Made by a program: the position numbers and the translations under genes
Part shown: piece by piece, positions 19,376-26,525 of the stretch
Layout: each line of letters starts with the position of its first letter
How positions within the stretch are numbered: position 1 is the stretch's first letter
Source: RPRB01 sp035543115
GTDB taxonomy: Bacteria; Myxococcota; Myxococcia; Myxococcales; Myxococcaceae
NCBI GenBank assembly: GCA_035543115.1
Contig: DATKKF010000059.1
Location: 31,520-95,519 of the forward strand
Length of the DNA: 64,000 nucleotides
Direction of reading: 5' to 3'
The notes under the pieces: model-generated
The model's database searches: none
The model's input: the letters and a program-made list of their open reading frames with translations, nothing else
What the model was told of the DNA's origin: nothing

Positions 19376-20041
19376 TCAGGCCGGCTCGGGCGCGGCGAGG
19401 CAGGCCTGCCCCTCGTGGTCGGCCGAATTCACATAGGTCGAGACCTGGTGCCCCACCCAGGGCGGATGCACGCCGGCGAGCACGTCCGCCCAGCGCCCGA
19501 GCGGGACGCGATCGCCTGACAGCCAGCGCGGGTACAGCTCGAGCGGCAGCACCACCGGCATGCGGTCGTGCACCGCGGCCGGCGCCCCGCTGGCGGGGGC
19601 GGTGAGGATGACGCAGCTGTGGATCACCGCTCCATCCGGACCGGACCACGCGTCCCAGAGGGCGGCGAAGCCGAAGGGCCGGTGGTCCGGAAGCTCGAAG
19701 AACCATGGGAGCTTCCGCCCGCCCTGGCCCAGCCACTCGTAGAACCCATCCGCGAGCACCAGGCAGCGGCGGGTCTCCCCTGCCTGGAACGCAGGCCGAC
19801 GCGCCAGGTCCTCGACGCGCGCATTCACCAGCCGGTCGCCCATCCGTGCGTCCTTCGCCCAGGAGGGCACCAGCCCCCAGCGGAATGCCCCGAGCCGGCG
19901 CGGCCGCCCGCTGGCGATGACCGGGACCAGCGCCCGCGGGGCGATGTTGAACCGCGCCGGGAGCTCCGCGTCCGCGCCCTCGAGGCCGAACGCCTCGACG
20001 AGCTGCGCCGCGTCCAGCCGGTCGGCGAAGCGCCCACACAT
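19376..20041 (-). CDS. yedK: SRAP/YedK-family abasic-site processing protein
   Basis: This 221-residue protein starts MCGRF. Cys2 becomes N-terminal after Met removal and crosslinks to abasic sites in single-stranded DNA. Other family positions are visible: NIAPR, the WGLVPSW segment, NARVE, CLVLADGFYEW and the HDRMP motif. The homologues are HMCES and YedK, which shield abasic sites during replication. I use ATG 20041 because catalysis requires Cys at position 2; the frame is open further upstream. It is the first gene of the minus-strand operon with lhr and nei. Confidence 0.93.
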   Translation of the reverse strand: MCGRFADRLDAAQLVEAFGLEGADAELPARFNIAPRALVPVIASGRPRRLGAFRWGLVPSWAKDARMGDRLVNARVEDLARRPAFQAGETRRCLVLADGFYEWLGQGGRKLPWFFELPDHRPFGFAALWDAWSGPDGAVIHSCVILTAPASGAPAAVHDRMPVVLPLELYPRWLSGDRVPLGRWADVLAGVHPPWVGHQVSTYVNSADHEGQACLAAPEPA

Positions 20042-20165
20042 GTCCGGCGGATAACCCGGCGGAGATCTTTGCGCACAACTGCCCCCCCGACTGCACTGTG
20101 CCCGACGCTCTACCCTGGCCCACCCGTTGCCGTGGCGACCGACGATGGTTTCCCTTGCGAGTCGA

Positions 20166-20189
20166 GGGGCCCTGCGCGAAGCAGGCCCC
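20166..20189 (+). promoter_or_regulatory. GC-rich hairpin in the 5' leader of the outer-membrane protein gene
   Basis: The left arm GGGGCCCTGC (20166-20175) and right arm GCAGGCCCC (20181-20189) pair with one bulged C around a GCGAA loop. It lies 28 bases before the ATG at 20218 and just upstream of the GAAGGGG ribosome-binding site. It may stabilise or attenuate the messenger. Confidence 0.4.
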
Positions 20190-20217
20190 AGCCGGAACCA
20201 TCCTGAAGGGGTCATCG

Positions 20218-20832
20218 ATGAAACTGAAGTCAGTCTTGGCGAGCCTGGGAGCCATGGTGGTCGGCACGGCCTTGCTCGTGCCCTCCGTCGCGTCCGCCCA
20301 GACCAGCACCACCGAGGAGCACAACGCATACTTCGCCCTGAAGTTCGGGCCGTACTTCCCCACCGAGGACAACCCGTTCACCGCGATCGGGCAGTCGGTG
20401 CAGAAGTGGCCCACGAAGTACGAGGTCGACGGCGCGCTCGGCGCGTACTGGGGCGTCTTCGGGCTGCAGCTCAACGCGGGCTACCTGACCACCGGCACCA
20501 GCGACTACGACTTCAAGGCCTGGCCGGTGCTGCTCATCGCCCGGCTCCGGCTGCCGCTGGGCTTCGTCGCTCCCTACGCCGAGGGCGGAGCTGGCGTGGC
20601 GATCAGCACCCTCAAGGGCGTGGGCGCAGACCAGACCAAGGCCGCCTTCGAGGGCGTGGGCGGGTTCGGCGTGGACTTCTACCTCGGCCAGTTCCTCGTC
20701 GGCGCCGAGGCAAAGTACATCTGGCTCAACCCCGGCTTCACCGTGACCAGCGCCTCGAACCCGAACGAGGCGATCCAGGATTTCAAGTTCAACGGCATCG
20801 CCGTGCAGGCCTACGTCGGTTACCTGTGGTGA
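20218..20832 (+). CDS. Outer-membrane beta-barrel protein
   Basis: This 204-residue protein has a classical signal peptide (cleavage likely after SVASA) followed by a barrel-like pattern of alternating hydrophobic and aromatic residues. Examples are YFALKFGPYFPTE, AYWGVFGLQLNAGYLT and the ending VQAYVGYLW with a C-terminal aromatic residue. It resembles small eight-stranded OmpW/opacity-type barrels. No ligand can be predicted. It has its own GAAGGGG ribosome-binding site and is divergent from the SRAP gene. It ends 9 bases from the convergent receiver gene. Confidence 0.85.
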   Translation: MKLKSVLASLGAMVVGTALLVPSVASAQTSTTEEHNAYFALKFGPYFPTEDNPFTAIGQSVQKWPTKYEVDGALGAYWGVFGLQLNAGYLTTGTSDYDFKAWPVLLIARLRLPLGFVAPYAEGGAGVAISTLKGVGADQTKAAFEGVGGFGVDFYLGQFLVGAEAKYIWLNPGFTVTSASNPNEAIQDFKFNGIAVQAYVGYLW

Positions 20833-20841
20833 GCCGCCCGG

Positions 20842-21621
20842 CTAGACCTCGTCGGCGGGCTTGGCCGGTGAGGGCTTCGGGTCGACCAGGTGCTCGACCC
20901 GGCGGAGGTGATCCACCGCATCCGAGACCGTGCTCACCCGCTCCAGCGCCTCCGCCCGGGCCTGGGGCTCGAGCAGCTCGCAGCGCGCGCTGAGGGCGGC
21001 CACCAGCCCGTGGATGGCCCGGAACGCGTCCCGGAGGACCTCCACGCCGGTGGGAGGGGTCAGCGCGGGAGTGGGACTGGTCCTGACGATGGTGGTCTCG
21101 CCGGGGACGAGCCGGGCCGCGCGCGAGAGCACCCGGTCCATCTCGGTCCAGCGCTGGACCAGCACGTGGGCCAGCTCGCGGACCTCCACGCCGTCGAAGG
21201 GGCGCTTGAGGACCACGACCTGGTCGCGGTGGCCGAGCGCGTCCGCGGCGAACTCCCAGACCTCGTCGGCATTGGGAGAGACCAGCACGACCTGGAGCCG
21301 CGGATCGTCCACCAGCAGCCGCCCGGCGATCTCCAGCGCGTCCTCCGGATCATCGGCGAGGTCGATCATCGCGATGGCCGGGTAGGCGCCGATGCGGCGG
21401 AGCCGGCGAATCTCGTCGAGCCCATCGGTTCCGCGGTACGCGAACCACACCTCGAACGGTGCGGCCTCGGGCGGCGGCGCGGGCTGGCCCTGCTCCTCCG
21501 CCTCGAGCGCCCGGTCCCGGGCGCCGCCCGGCACCAGCATCTCCAGGAGCTGGAGGAAGTAGTCCTGTTCGGTCCCCAGGAGGGCGATGCGGCTGTTCAC
21601 GTCCGGGAATGTCTGCAACAC
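20842..21621 (-). CDS. Stand-alone degenerate response-regulator receiver protein
   Basis: The protein (259 residues from GTG 21621) resembles receiver domains found at the N-terminus of a group of hybrid histidine kinases. The strand-3 Asp is kept in AIAMIDLADD, the strand-4 Ser in VVLVSPN and the Lys in VVLKRPFD. The usual acidic pair after strand 1 is reduced to GTEQD. After the receiver comes only a 100-residue helical tail; no kinase or output domain is present. The start is uncertain: GTG 21600 or a TTG at 21696 are alternatives. The acidic-pocket change suggests weak or no phosphorylation. Confidence 0.75.
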   Translation of the reverse strand: MLQTFPDVNSRIALLGTEQDYFLQLLEMLVPGGARDRALEAEEQGQPAPPPEAAPFEVWFAYRGTDGLDEIRRLRRIGAYPAIAMIDLADDPEDALEIAGRLLVDDPRLQVVLVSPNADEVWEFAADALGHRDQVVVLKRPFDGVEVRELAHVLVQRWTEMDRVLSRAARLVPGETTIVRTSPTPALTPPTGVEVLRDAFRAIHGLVAALSARCELLEPQARAEALERVSTVSDAVDHLRRVEHLVDPKPSPAKPADEV

Positions 21622-21739
21622 CTGATCCGCCCGGAACCGCCCACGACTCGGGGACTTGCGGGTCCACAGGGGGGTCAGCCGGGCCCGGCGGCGCAACAGA
21701 CAGGTCGCGCCCCACCCGGGACCGCGTCCCCGGGGGTAC

Positions 21740-21782
21740 CGCCGGGTGCGCGCCGACCCCGCCGCGGGCGCGCAACCCGGCG
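21740..21782. terminator. 15-bp hairpin between FAA hydrolase and receiver genes
   Basis: The arm at 21740-21754 (CGCCGGGTGCGCGCC) pairs with 21767-21782 except for one bulged A. The loop is 12 bases. It lies about 40 bases behind the FAA hydrolase stop on the minus strand. No T-run follows, so it is a pause, processing or repeat-type hairpin rather than a clear intrinsic terminator. Confidence 0.4.
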
Positions 21783-21820
21783 CGAGGGGGCCGCGCCGCG
21801 CCAGGTCGGGGCGCCCCGTT

Positions 21821-22675
21821 TCAGCGCGCCTCGTCGACGACCGTGTTCCGGAGCACGCCGATGCCGGAGATCTCCACCTCGAAGACGTCGCCCGGCTTCA
21901 GCCACACCGGGGGCTGCCGCTTCGACCCGACCCCCCCGGGGGTCCCGGTGGAGATGACGTCGCCCGGCACCAGCTCGGTGAAGGTGGTGATGTACGCGAT
22001 GAGCGCGGGGATGTCGAAGATGAGGGTGTCGGTGGTGGCGCGCTGCATCTCGGTCTTGTTCAGCAGCCCGACGAGGGTCAGGCGCGACGGGTCCGGGATC
22101 TCGTCGGCGGTCACCATCCAGGGGCCGAAGCCACCGGTGCCGATGAAGTTCTTCCCGGGGGTGAACTGGGTGGTGTGCCTCTGCCAGTCGCGCAGGGTCG
22201 CGTCCTGGTAGCAGGAGTAGCCGGCGACGAACGAGAGCGCGTCCTCGCGCCGCACGTGCCGCGCAGGCTTGCCGATGATGACCGCCAGCTCGGCCTCGTA
22301 GTCGAGCTCGGTCGAGACCCGCGGACGCACCAGCGGCTGATCGTGGCCCACCTGAGTGTTCGGGAAACGGGTGAAGAGCGTGGGAAACTCGGTCGCGCTG
22401 CGCCCCGTCTCCTCGCGGTGGGCGAGGTAGTTGACGCCCACGCAGAGAATCTTCTCCGGGTGGGCGATCGGCGGAAGCCAGGTGATCTCCGCCAGCCCGT
22501 GGTCGGCGGAGGCGCCCTCGGTCGCTCGCCGCACCTCGCCGAGCGCTCCCGCGGCCAGCACCGCCCTCAGCGTCGGGTAACGACCATCCAGGCGGGGAAC
22601 CGCGTCGACCACCCCGCCCTCGACCACCTGTCCGAAACCTTCCCGTCCCCGATGGATCCAGCTCGCGAGCCGCAT
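21821..22675 (-). CDS. Fumarylacetoacetate hydrolase-family protein
   Basis: This 284-residue protein has the FAH fold. The metal-binding acidic residues are visible in ELDYEAELAVIIGK, and other family features are the GVNYLAH segment and VPGDVISTGTPGGVG near the C-terminus. The family includes acylpyruvases, oxaloacetate decarboxylases and hydratases of aromatic degradation, so the exact substrate is open. I take ATG 22675 (MRLASWIHRG) as start. It is divergent from the flavin reductase gene by 65 bases. A second, exported member lies at 52560-53585. Confidence 0.9.
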   Translation of the reverse strand: MRLASWIHRGREGFGQVVEGGVVDAVPRLDGRYPTLRAVLAAGALGEVRRATEGASADHGLAEITWLPPIAHPEKILCVGVNYLAHREETGRSATEFPTLFTRFPNTQVGHDQPLVRPRVSTELDYEAELAVIIGKPARHVRREDALSFVAGYSCYQDATLRDWQRHTTQFTPGKNFIGTGGFGPWMVTADEIPDPSRLTLVGLLNKTEMQRATTDTLIFDIPALIAYITTFTELVPGDVISTGTPGGVGSKRQPPVWLKPGDVFEVEISGIGVLRNTVVDEAR

Positions 22676-22740
22676 GGGGCTGGAAGAGCGCTTCGCGGGC
22701 CGCTCGTCAAGCTCCACGTGGGCGGTTAGAAGCTGGCGCT

Positions 22741-23289
22741 GTGGACAAGGACGCCTTTCTCTCTCTGGCACGCACCTGGGCGGCCACGGTCACCGTGGTG
22801 ACCGCCCGCCGGCGGCCGGCGGCCATCACCCCGGAGGCGCCGGAGGCGGACGGCTTCACCGCCACCGCGTTCATGATGCTCTCGCTCCAGCCGCCACTGC
22901 TCGCGCTCGGCGTGGGGCGCGACTCGGGGGCGGACGACCTCCTCGAGGACGCAGACCACCTGGCGGTGAACCTCCTGTCCGAGGGCCAATCCGAGCTGAG
23001 CCACGCCTTCGCCCGGCACCACCGGGACCGAGGCGACGCGTGGAGCCGCTTCCCCTGGACCCTGGACGCGCATGGGACGCCGCTGCTGTCGGGCACCACC
23101 GGTGCGTTCAGCGCCCGCATCGTCGAACGGCAGGAGCGCGGAGACCACCTGCTGGTCCTGGCCGAGGTGACCGCCGTGCACCACGGTGACACCGAGCGCA
23201 CGCTCGTGTACCAGAACCGGACCTATGCGCGTCTGACTCCGCTGGGACAGGTGCGACCTGGGACGGACCGGTCCATGGAACCCGACTGA
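22741..23289 (+). CDS. Flavin reductase-like domain protein
   Basis: This 182-residue protein belongs to the FMN-binding flavin reductase (DIM6/NTAB) fold. The signature is DGFTATAFMMLSLQPPLLALGV in the first half (residues about 36-58), followed by HLAVNLLSEGQ. Such enzymes reduce FMN or FAD with NAD(P)H for partner monooxygenases. No partner monooxygenase is adjacent. The start is GTG 22741, and the gene ends 17 bases before the MATE gene, so the two may be co-transcribed. Confidence 0.85.
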   Translation: MDKDAFLSLARTWAATVTVVTARRRPAAITPEAPEADGFTATAFMMLSLQPPLLALGVGRDSGADDLLEDADHLAVNLLSEGQSELSHAFARHHRDRGDAWSRFPWTLDAHGTPLLSGTTGAFSARIVERQERGDHLLVLAEVTAVHHGDTERTLVYQNRTYARLTPLGQVRPGTDRSMEPD

Positions 23290-23306
23290 CTCCGGGGGGC
23301 CGGGCG

Positions 23307-24731
23307 ATGAGTTCCCCACCCAGCACCCATGCCGCACCCGTCCGCAGCGGATTGTTCTGGGGTGAGCTGCGGGACGCGCTGCGCGGCACCCACCGCGACC
23401 TGACCGAGGCGCCGGTCGGGCGGGCCATCTTCGTCCTCGCCGTCCCGATGGTCCTGGAGATGGTGATGGAGTCGGTGTTCGCGGTCACCGACATCTTCTT
23501 CGTCGGGCGGCTGGGCGCCGAGGCGCAGGCGACGGTCGGCCTCACCGAGTCCATGGAGACCATGGTCTACGCCTTGGCCTTCGGGCTCTCCATCGGGGCG
23601 ACCTCGCTCGTCGCCCGGCGGATGGGCGAGAAGGACGAGGAGGGAGCCGCGCGGACCGCGGTGCAGGCGATCGCGCTGGGGCTGTTCTTCGGCATCCCGC
23701 TGTCCACCGCCGGCGCGGTGCTCGCACCCACCCTGCTGCGAGCGATGGGCGCCTCGCCCTGGGTGCTGGAGCACGGCGTGGGCTTCACCCGGGTGATGCT
23801 GGGGGCCAACGTCTCGGTCTGCCTGCTGTTCCTGATCAACGCCATCTTCCGGGGCGCGGGCGACGCTGCCACCGCGATGCGCGTGCTCTGGCTCGCCAAC
23901 GGCATCAACATCGTGCTCGGCCCGTGCCTGGTGTTCGGCGTGGGCCCCTTCCCGAGGATGGGGGTGGTGGGGGCGGCGCTGGCCACGTCCATCGGCCGCA
24001 CCACCGGAGTGCTGTACCAGCTCTACCGCCTCACCCGCGGCGACGGGCGGCTGACCGTGCGCGTGCGCCACGTACGGCTCGAGGCGAGGACGATGCTCTC
24101 GGTCCTGCGGCTGTCGGGTGCCGGCACGCTCCAGACCGTGGTGGGGATGACCAGCTGGATCTTCCTGGTGCGGATCATCTCCCGGTTCGGGAGCCAGGCG
24201 GTGGCCGGCTACACCATCGCCATCCGGCTGGTGCTCTTCGCGCTGCTGCCCTCCTTCGGGCTGGCGAACGCCGCGGCCACGCTGGTGGGCCAGAACCTGG
24301 GTGCGAGGAAGCCCGAGCGGGCCGAGCGTGCGGCGTGGAAGGCTGGCCACGTGGGAGCGGTGTTCCTCGGCACCATCGGGGTCATCTTCCTCGCCCTGGC
24401 CCCGCAGATCGTCGGCGTCTTCACCGGGGACCCGGTGGTGCTTGCGCATGGCGTCCATGGCCTGCGCATCCTCTCCGTGGGGTTCGGCTTCTACGCCTAC
24501 GGCATGACCTTCACCCAGTCGCTGAACGGAGCAGGCGCAACCTGGGCACCGACCTGGCTCAACTTCTTCTGCTTCTGGCTCTTCGAGCTTCCGCTGGCCT
24601 GGGTGCTCGCGGTCGAGCTCCATCTCGGGCCCACCGGGGCGTTCATCGCCTGCCTCGCCGCGTTCACCCTCATCGCCGTCGCAGGTGGAGCAGTGTTCCG
24701 CCGGGGAGCCTGGAAGCGCGTCGTGGTCTGA
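23307..24731 (+). CDS. MATE-family efflux transporter
   Basis: This 474-residue polytopic protein has twelve predicted helices in two similar halves. Family features include the start of the core at VPMVLEMVMESVFAVTDIFF, the MRVLWLANGINIVLGPCLVF segment and LVGQNLGARKPERAE. MATE proteins expel cationic drugs or metabolites in exchange for Na+ or H+. It lies 17 bases behind the flavin reductase gene. The substrate is unknown. Confidence 0.93.
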   Translation: MSSPPSTHAAPVRSGLFWGELRDALRGTHRDLTEAPVGRAIFVLAVPMVLEMVMESVFAVTDIFFVGRLGAEAQATVGLTESMETMVYALAFGLSIGATSLVARRMGEKDEEGAARTAVQAIALGLFFGIPLSTAGAVLAPTLLRAMGASPWVLEHGVGFTRVMLGANVSVCLLFLINAIFRGAGDAATAMRVLWLANGINIVLGPCLVFGVGPFPRMGVVGAALATSIGRTTGVLYQLYRLTRGDGRLTVRVRHVRLEARTMLSVLRLSGAGTLQTVVGMTSWIFLVRIISRFGSQAVAGYTIAIRLVLFALLPSFGLANAAATLVGQNLGARKPERAERAAWKAGHVGAVFLGTIGVIFLALAPQIVGVFTGDPVVLAHGVHGLRILSVGFGFYAYGMTFTQSLNGAGATWAPTWLNFFCFWLFELPLAWVLAVELHLGPTGAFIACLAAFTLIAVAGGAVFRRGAWKRVVV

Positions 24732-24840
24732 CCGCGGGCAAAAGAACCCGCCTCCCCGATGGCCAGACACTGCGCCTCCAGCCACCAGGGGGCGGGCTTG
24801 AAACCTGTGCGCCGCTCTCGTGCGCGCGGCCCTGCTTGCT

Positions 24841-24885
24841 CTACGCCGCGCTCAGAGAGGCGACGCCTTGATTTTGCTCGGTCAA
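24841..24885 (-). CDS. Possible 14-residue leader peptide
   Basis: A TTG at 24885 opens a 14-codon frame (MTEQNQGVASLSAA, then TAG). The full consensus AAAGGAGGTGAT lies upstream with 7 bases between GGAGG and TTG, about as good a ribosome-binding site as exists. No minus-strand gene follows, because the MATE gene downstream runs the other way. It may be a leader of a lost gene, a small regulatory RNA with a short peptide, or chance. Confidence 0.3.
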   Translation of the reverse strand: MTEQNQGVASLSAA

Positions 24886-24922
24886 GGCATCACCTCCTTT
24901 CGCCCCGCAGGGCGGAGGCGAT
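24865..24922 (-). promoter_or_regulatory. Two tandem hairpins, one masking a perfect ribosome-binding site
   Basis: Read on the minus strand, ATCGCCTCC (24922-24914) can pair along all nine bases, with one G-U pair, with GGAGGTGAT (24897-24889), enclosing a GCCC-TGCG-GGGC hairpin. Directly behind lies a second 7-bp hairpin (24888-24882 with 24871-24865) holding the TTG start. On the plus strand the ninth pairing would be an A-C mismatch, so the minus strand is the better structured RNA. Confidence 0.45.
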
Positions 24923-25041
24923 CCTGTCGCGGCCGGCGCGGCGGCGCAACGTTTCTTGCGATTGCGCCCGGCCTGGGACCGCGGCAGAAGCCCAGACGGT
25001 CGCCCGGGTGACGGGCGTGCGGCACCACCGAGGAGGAGCCG

Positions 25042-25449
25042 ATGGAGCGGTGGACCATCGAGGTCAGCCTGGACGTGGCCTGGGGCGAGATGGACGCGCT
25101 CGGGCACGTGAACAACATCCGGTACATCGCCTGGGCCGAGACGGCGCGCATCGCGTTCTTCGAGAAATTCGGGATGTCCACCCGGGCCCAGGATCCGGTC
25201 GGGCCCATCCTCGCCCGCATCGAGAACGACTACCTCGAGCCGGTCGAGTACCCGGCGCGGGTCACGGTGGGCGTCCGGCCCGAGCGGGTGGGAAACACCA
25301 GCCTGATCCTGCTCCACGAGGTGTGGCTGGCGAACGACCCGCGGCGGGTCGTCGCCCGCGGCCGTGCGGTGGTGGTGCTCATCAACTACGCCACCCAGGA
25401 GAAGGTGCGGGTCCCGGACCGCCTGCGCGCCGCGCTCGGGGCGGGCTGA
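25042..25449 (+). CDS. Acyl-CoA thioesterase, hot-dog fold (YbgC/FadM-like)
   Basis: This 135-residue protein has the 4-hydroxybenzoyl-CoA thioesterase-type hot-dog fold. The catalytic Asp and signature are in WGEMDALGHVNNIRY (Asp at about residue 17). The family hydrolyses acyl-CoA esters. A very strong ribosome-binding site AGGAGGAG (25031-25038) precedes ATG 25042. It is monocistronic and convergent with the E1 beta gene 20 bases away. Substrate chain length cannot be told. Confidence 0.9.
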   Translation: MERWTIEVSLDVAWGEMDALGHVNNIRYIAWAETARIAFFEKFGMSTRAQDPVGPILARIENDYLEPVEYPARVTVGVRPERVGNTSLILLHEVWLANDPRRVVARGRAVVVLINYATQEKVRVPDRLRAALGAG

Positions 25450-25469
25450 GGCCCCCCCAGGCCACTGCT

Positions 25470-26525
25470 TCAGGGCCGCTCGCGGGCCAGCGCCCGCATC
25501 GCGTCGGTGACGTCGCCGAGCTGCGGCACGCTCGCCATCTCCAGCGGATCGGCCAGCCCGATGCCGGGGACGAACTTCCCGGCCAGGAGCCGCGGCGGCG
25601 CGGCCAGCTCGTAGAAGAGCTCTTCCACCGTGCGCCGGACCAGGTGCTCGCCGAAGTTGGTCACCTCGGTGTCCTCGTTGACGAAGAGCGCCCGGCCGGT
25701 CTTCCGCACCGACTCCCGGATCATCTCCCAATCGTACGGCCACAGCGACCGCAGGTCGATGACCTCGGCGGAGATGCCCTCGGACTCGAGCGACTGGGCG
25801 GCCTTCACCGACAGCGGCAGGGTCCTGCCGTAGCTCACCACGGTGAGGTCGCTGCCCGCTCGCACCAGCCTTCCCTTCCCGATGGGCACGGTGTACGGCT
25901 GCAGGTCGGGCCACTGGGGTTTCCACTGCGCGCGGTCACCGAGGGGAGCGTCGATCATCTTCGACAGCACGCGGTCGTCGCCGGGCTCGCCGGGGATGGG
26001 CTCCTCGCCCTTCATCCGGAGCAGCGCCTTCGGCTCGAGGATCATCACCGGATTCTGGTCCTGGCAAGCGGAGAGCAGGAGCCCATATGCGTCGAGCGGC
26101 GTGGAAGGCATCACCACCTTCCATCCCGGGATGTGGGTCATCGTCGCGTCGAAGCTGTGCGAGTGGTAGATGCTGCCGCGGATGCCCGAGCCCACTGGCG
26201 TCCGCACCACCATCGGCACGCTCCAGTCGCCGTTGCTCGACCAGCAGGTGTTCCCGGCGAGCTTCAGGAGATCGATGGTGTTGTAGATGTAGTCGCAGAA
26301 CTGGATCTCCGCGACCGGCCGCTGACCGGCCAGCGCCAGGCCGATCGCGCAGCCGATGATGCCGCGCTCGTCGAGCGGGCTGTTCCAGGCGGTCTTCAGG
26401 CCTTGCGTCGCGGTGAACACGCCGCCCAGCGGTGGGCCCACGTCCTCGCCGAAGACGTCGGTCACCCCGAGGTGCTCCTCGGCGTAGTGCAACGCCAGCC
26501 GGATCGCCTGCGCCATGCTGGCCAT
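25470..26525 (-). CDS. Alpha-keto acid dehydrogenase E1 component, beta subunit
   Basis: This 351-residue transketolase-like protein has family features including the GEDVG segment near residue 26, LDERGIIGCAIGLALAG and the C-terminal EDTEVTNFGEHL. With the alpha subunit it forms the thiamine-diphosphate E1 that decarboxylates a 2-oxo acid and acylates the lipoyl group of E2. It most resembles branched-chain 2-oxoacid dehydrogenase E1 beta. Its ATG shares bases with the E1 alpha stop (TGATG), so the two subunits should be made together. No E2 or E3 gene is near. Confidence 0.92.
   Translation of the reverse strand: MASMAQAIRLALHYAEEHLGVTDVFGEDVGPPLGGVFTATQGLKTAWNSPLDERGIIGCAIGLALAGQRPVAEIQFCDYIYNTIDLLKLAGNTCWSSNGDWSVPMVVRTPVGSGIRGSIYHSHSFDATMTHIPGWKVVMPSTPLDAYGLLLSACQDQNPVMILEPKALLRMKGEEPIPGEPGDDRVLSKMIDAPLGDRAQWKPQWPDLQPYTVPIGKGRLVRAGSDLTVVSYGRTLPLSVKAAQSLESEGISAEVIDLRSLWPYDWEMIRESVRKTGRALFVNEDTEVTNFGEHLVRRTVEELFYELAAPPRLLAGKFVPGIGLADPLEMASVPQLGDVTDAMRALARERP

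Larger units (their letters stand above)
24732..25041. other. Intergenic stretch containing a structured element
   Basis: These 310 bases between the MATE and thioesterase genes hold no full-size gene. They contain two adjacent hairpins and a 14-codon minus-strand frame with a perfect ribosome-binding site (24841-24922, described separately). The thioesterase has its own AGGAGGAG at 25031-25038. Confidence 0.6.

Noticed and set aside
22741..24731. A flavin reductase plus monooxygenase two-component system
   Set aside because: The next gene is a MATE transporter and no monooxygenase is adjacent.
24889..24901. ATCACCTCCTTTC, identical to the 3' end of 16S rRNA
   Set aside because: No other 16S sequence surrounds it; it is explained as the complement of a perfect ribosome-binding site on the minus strand.
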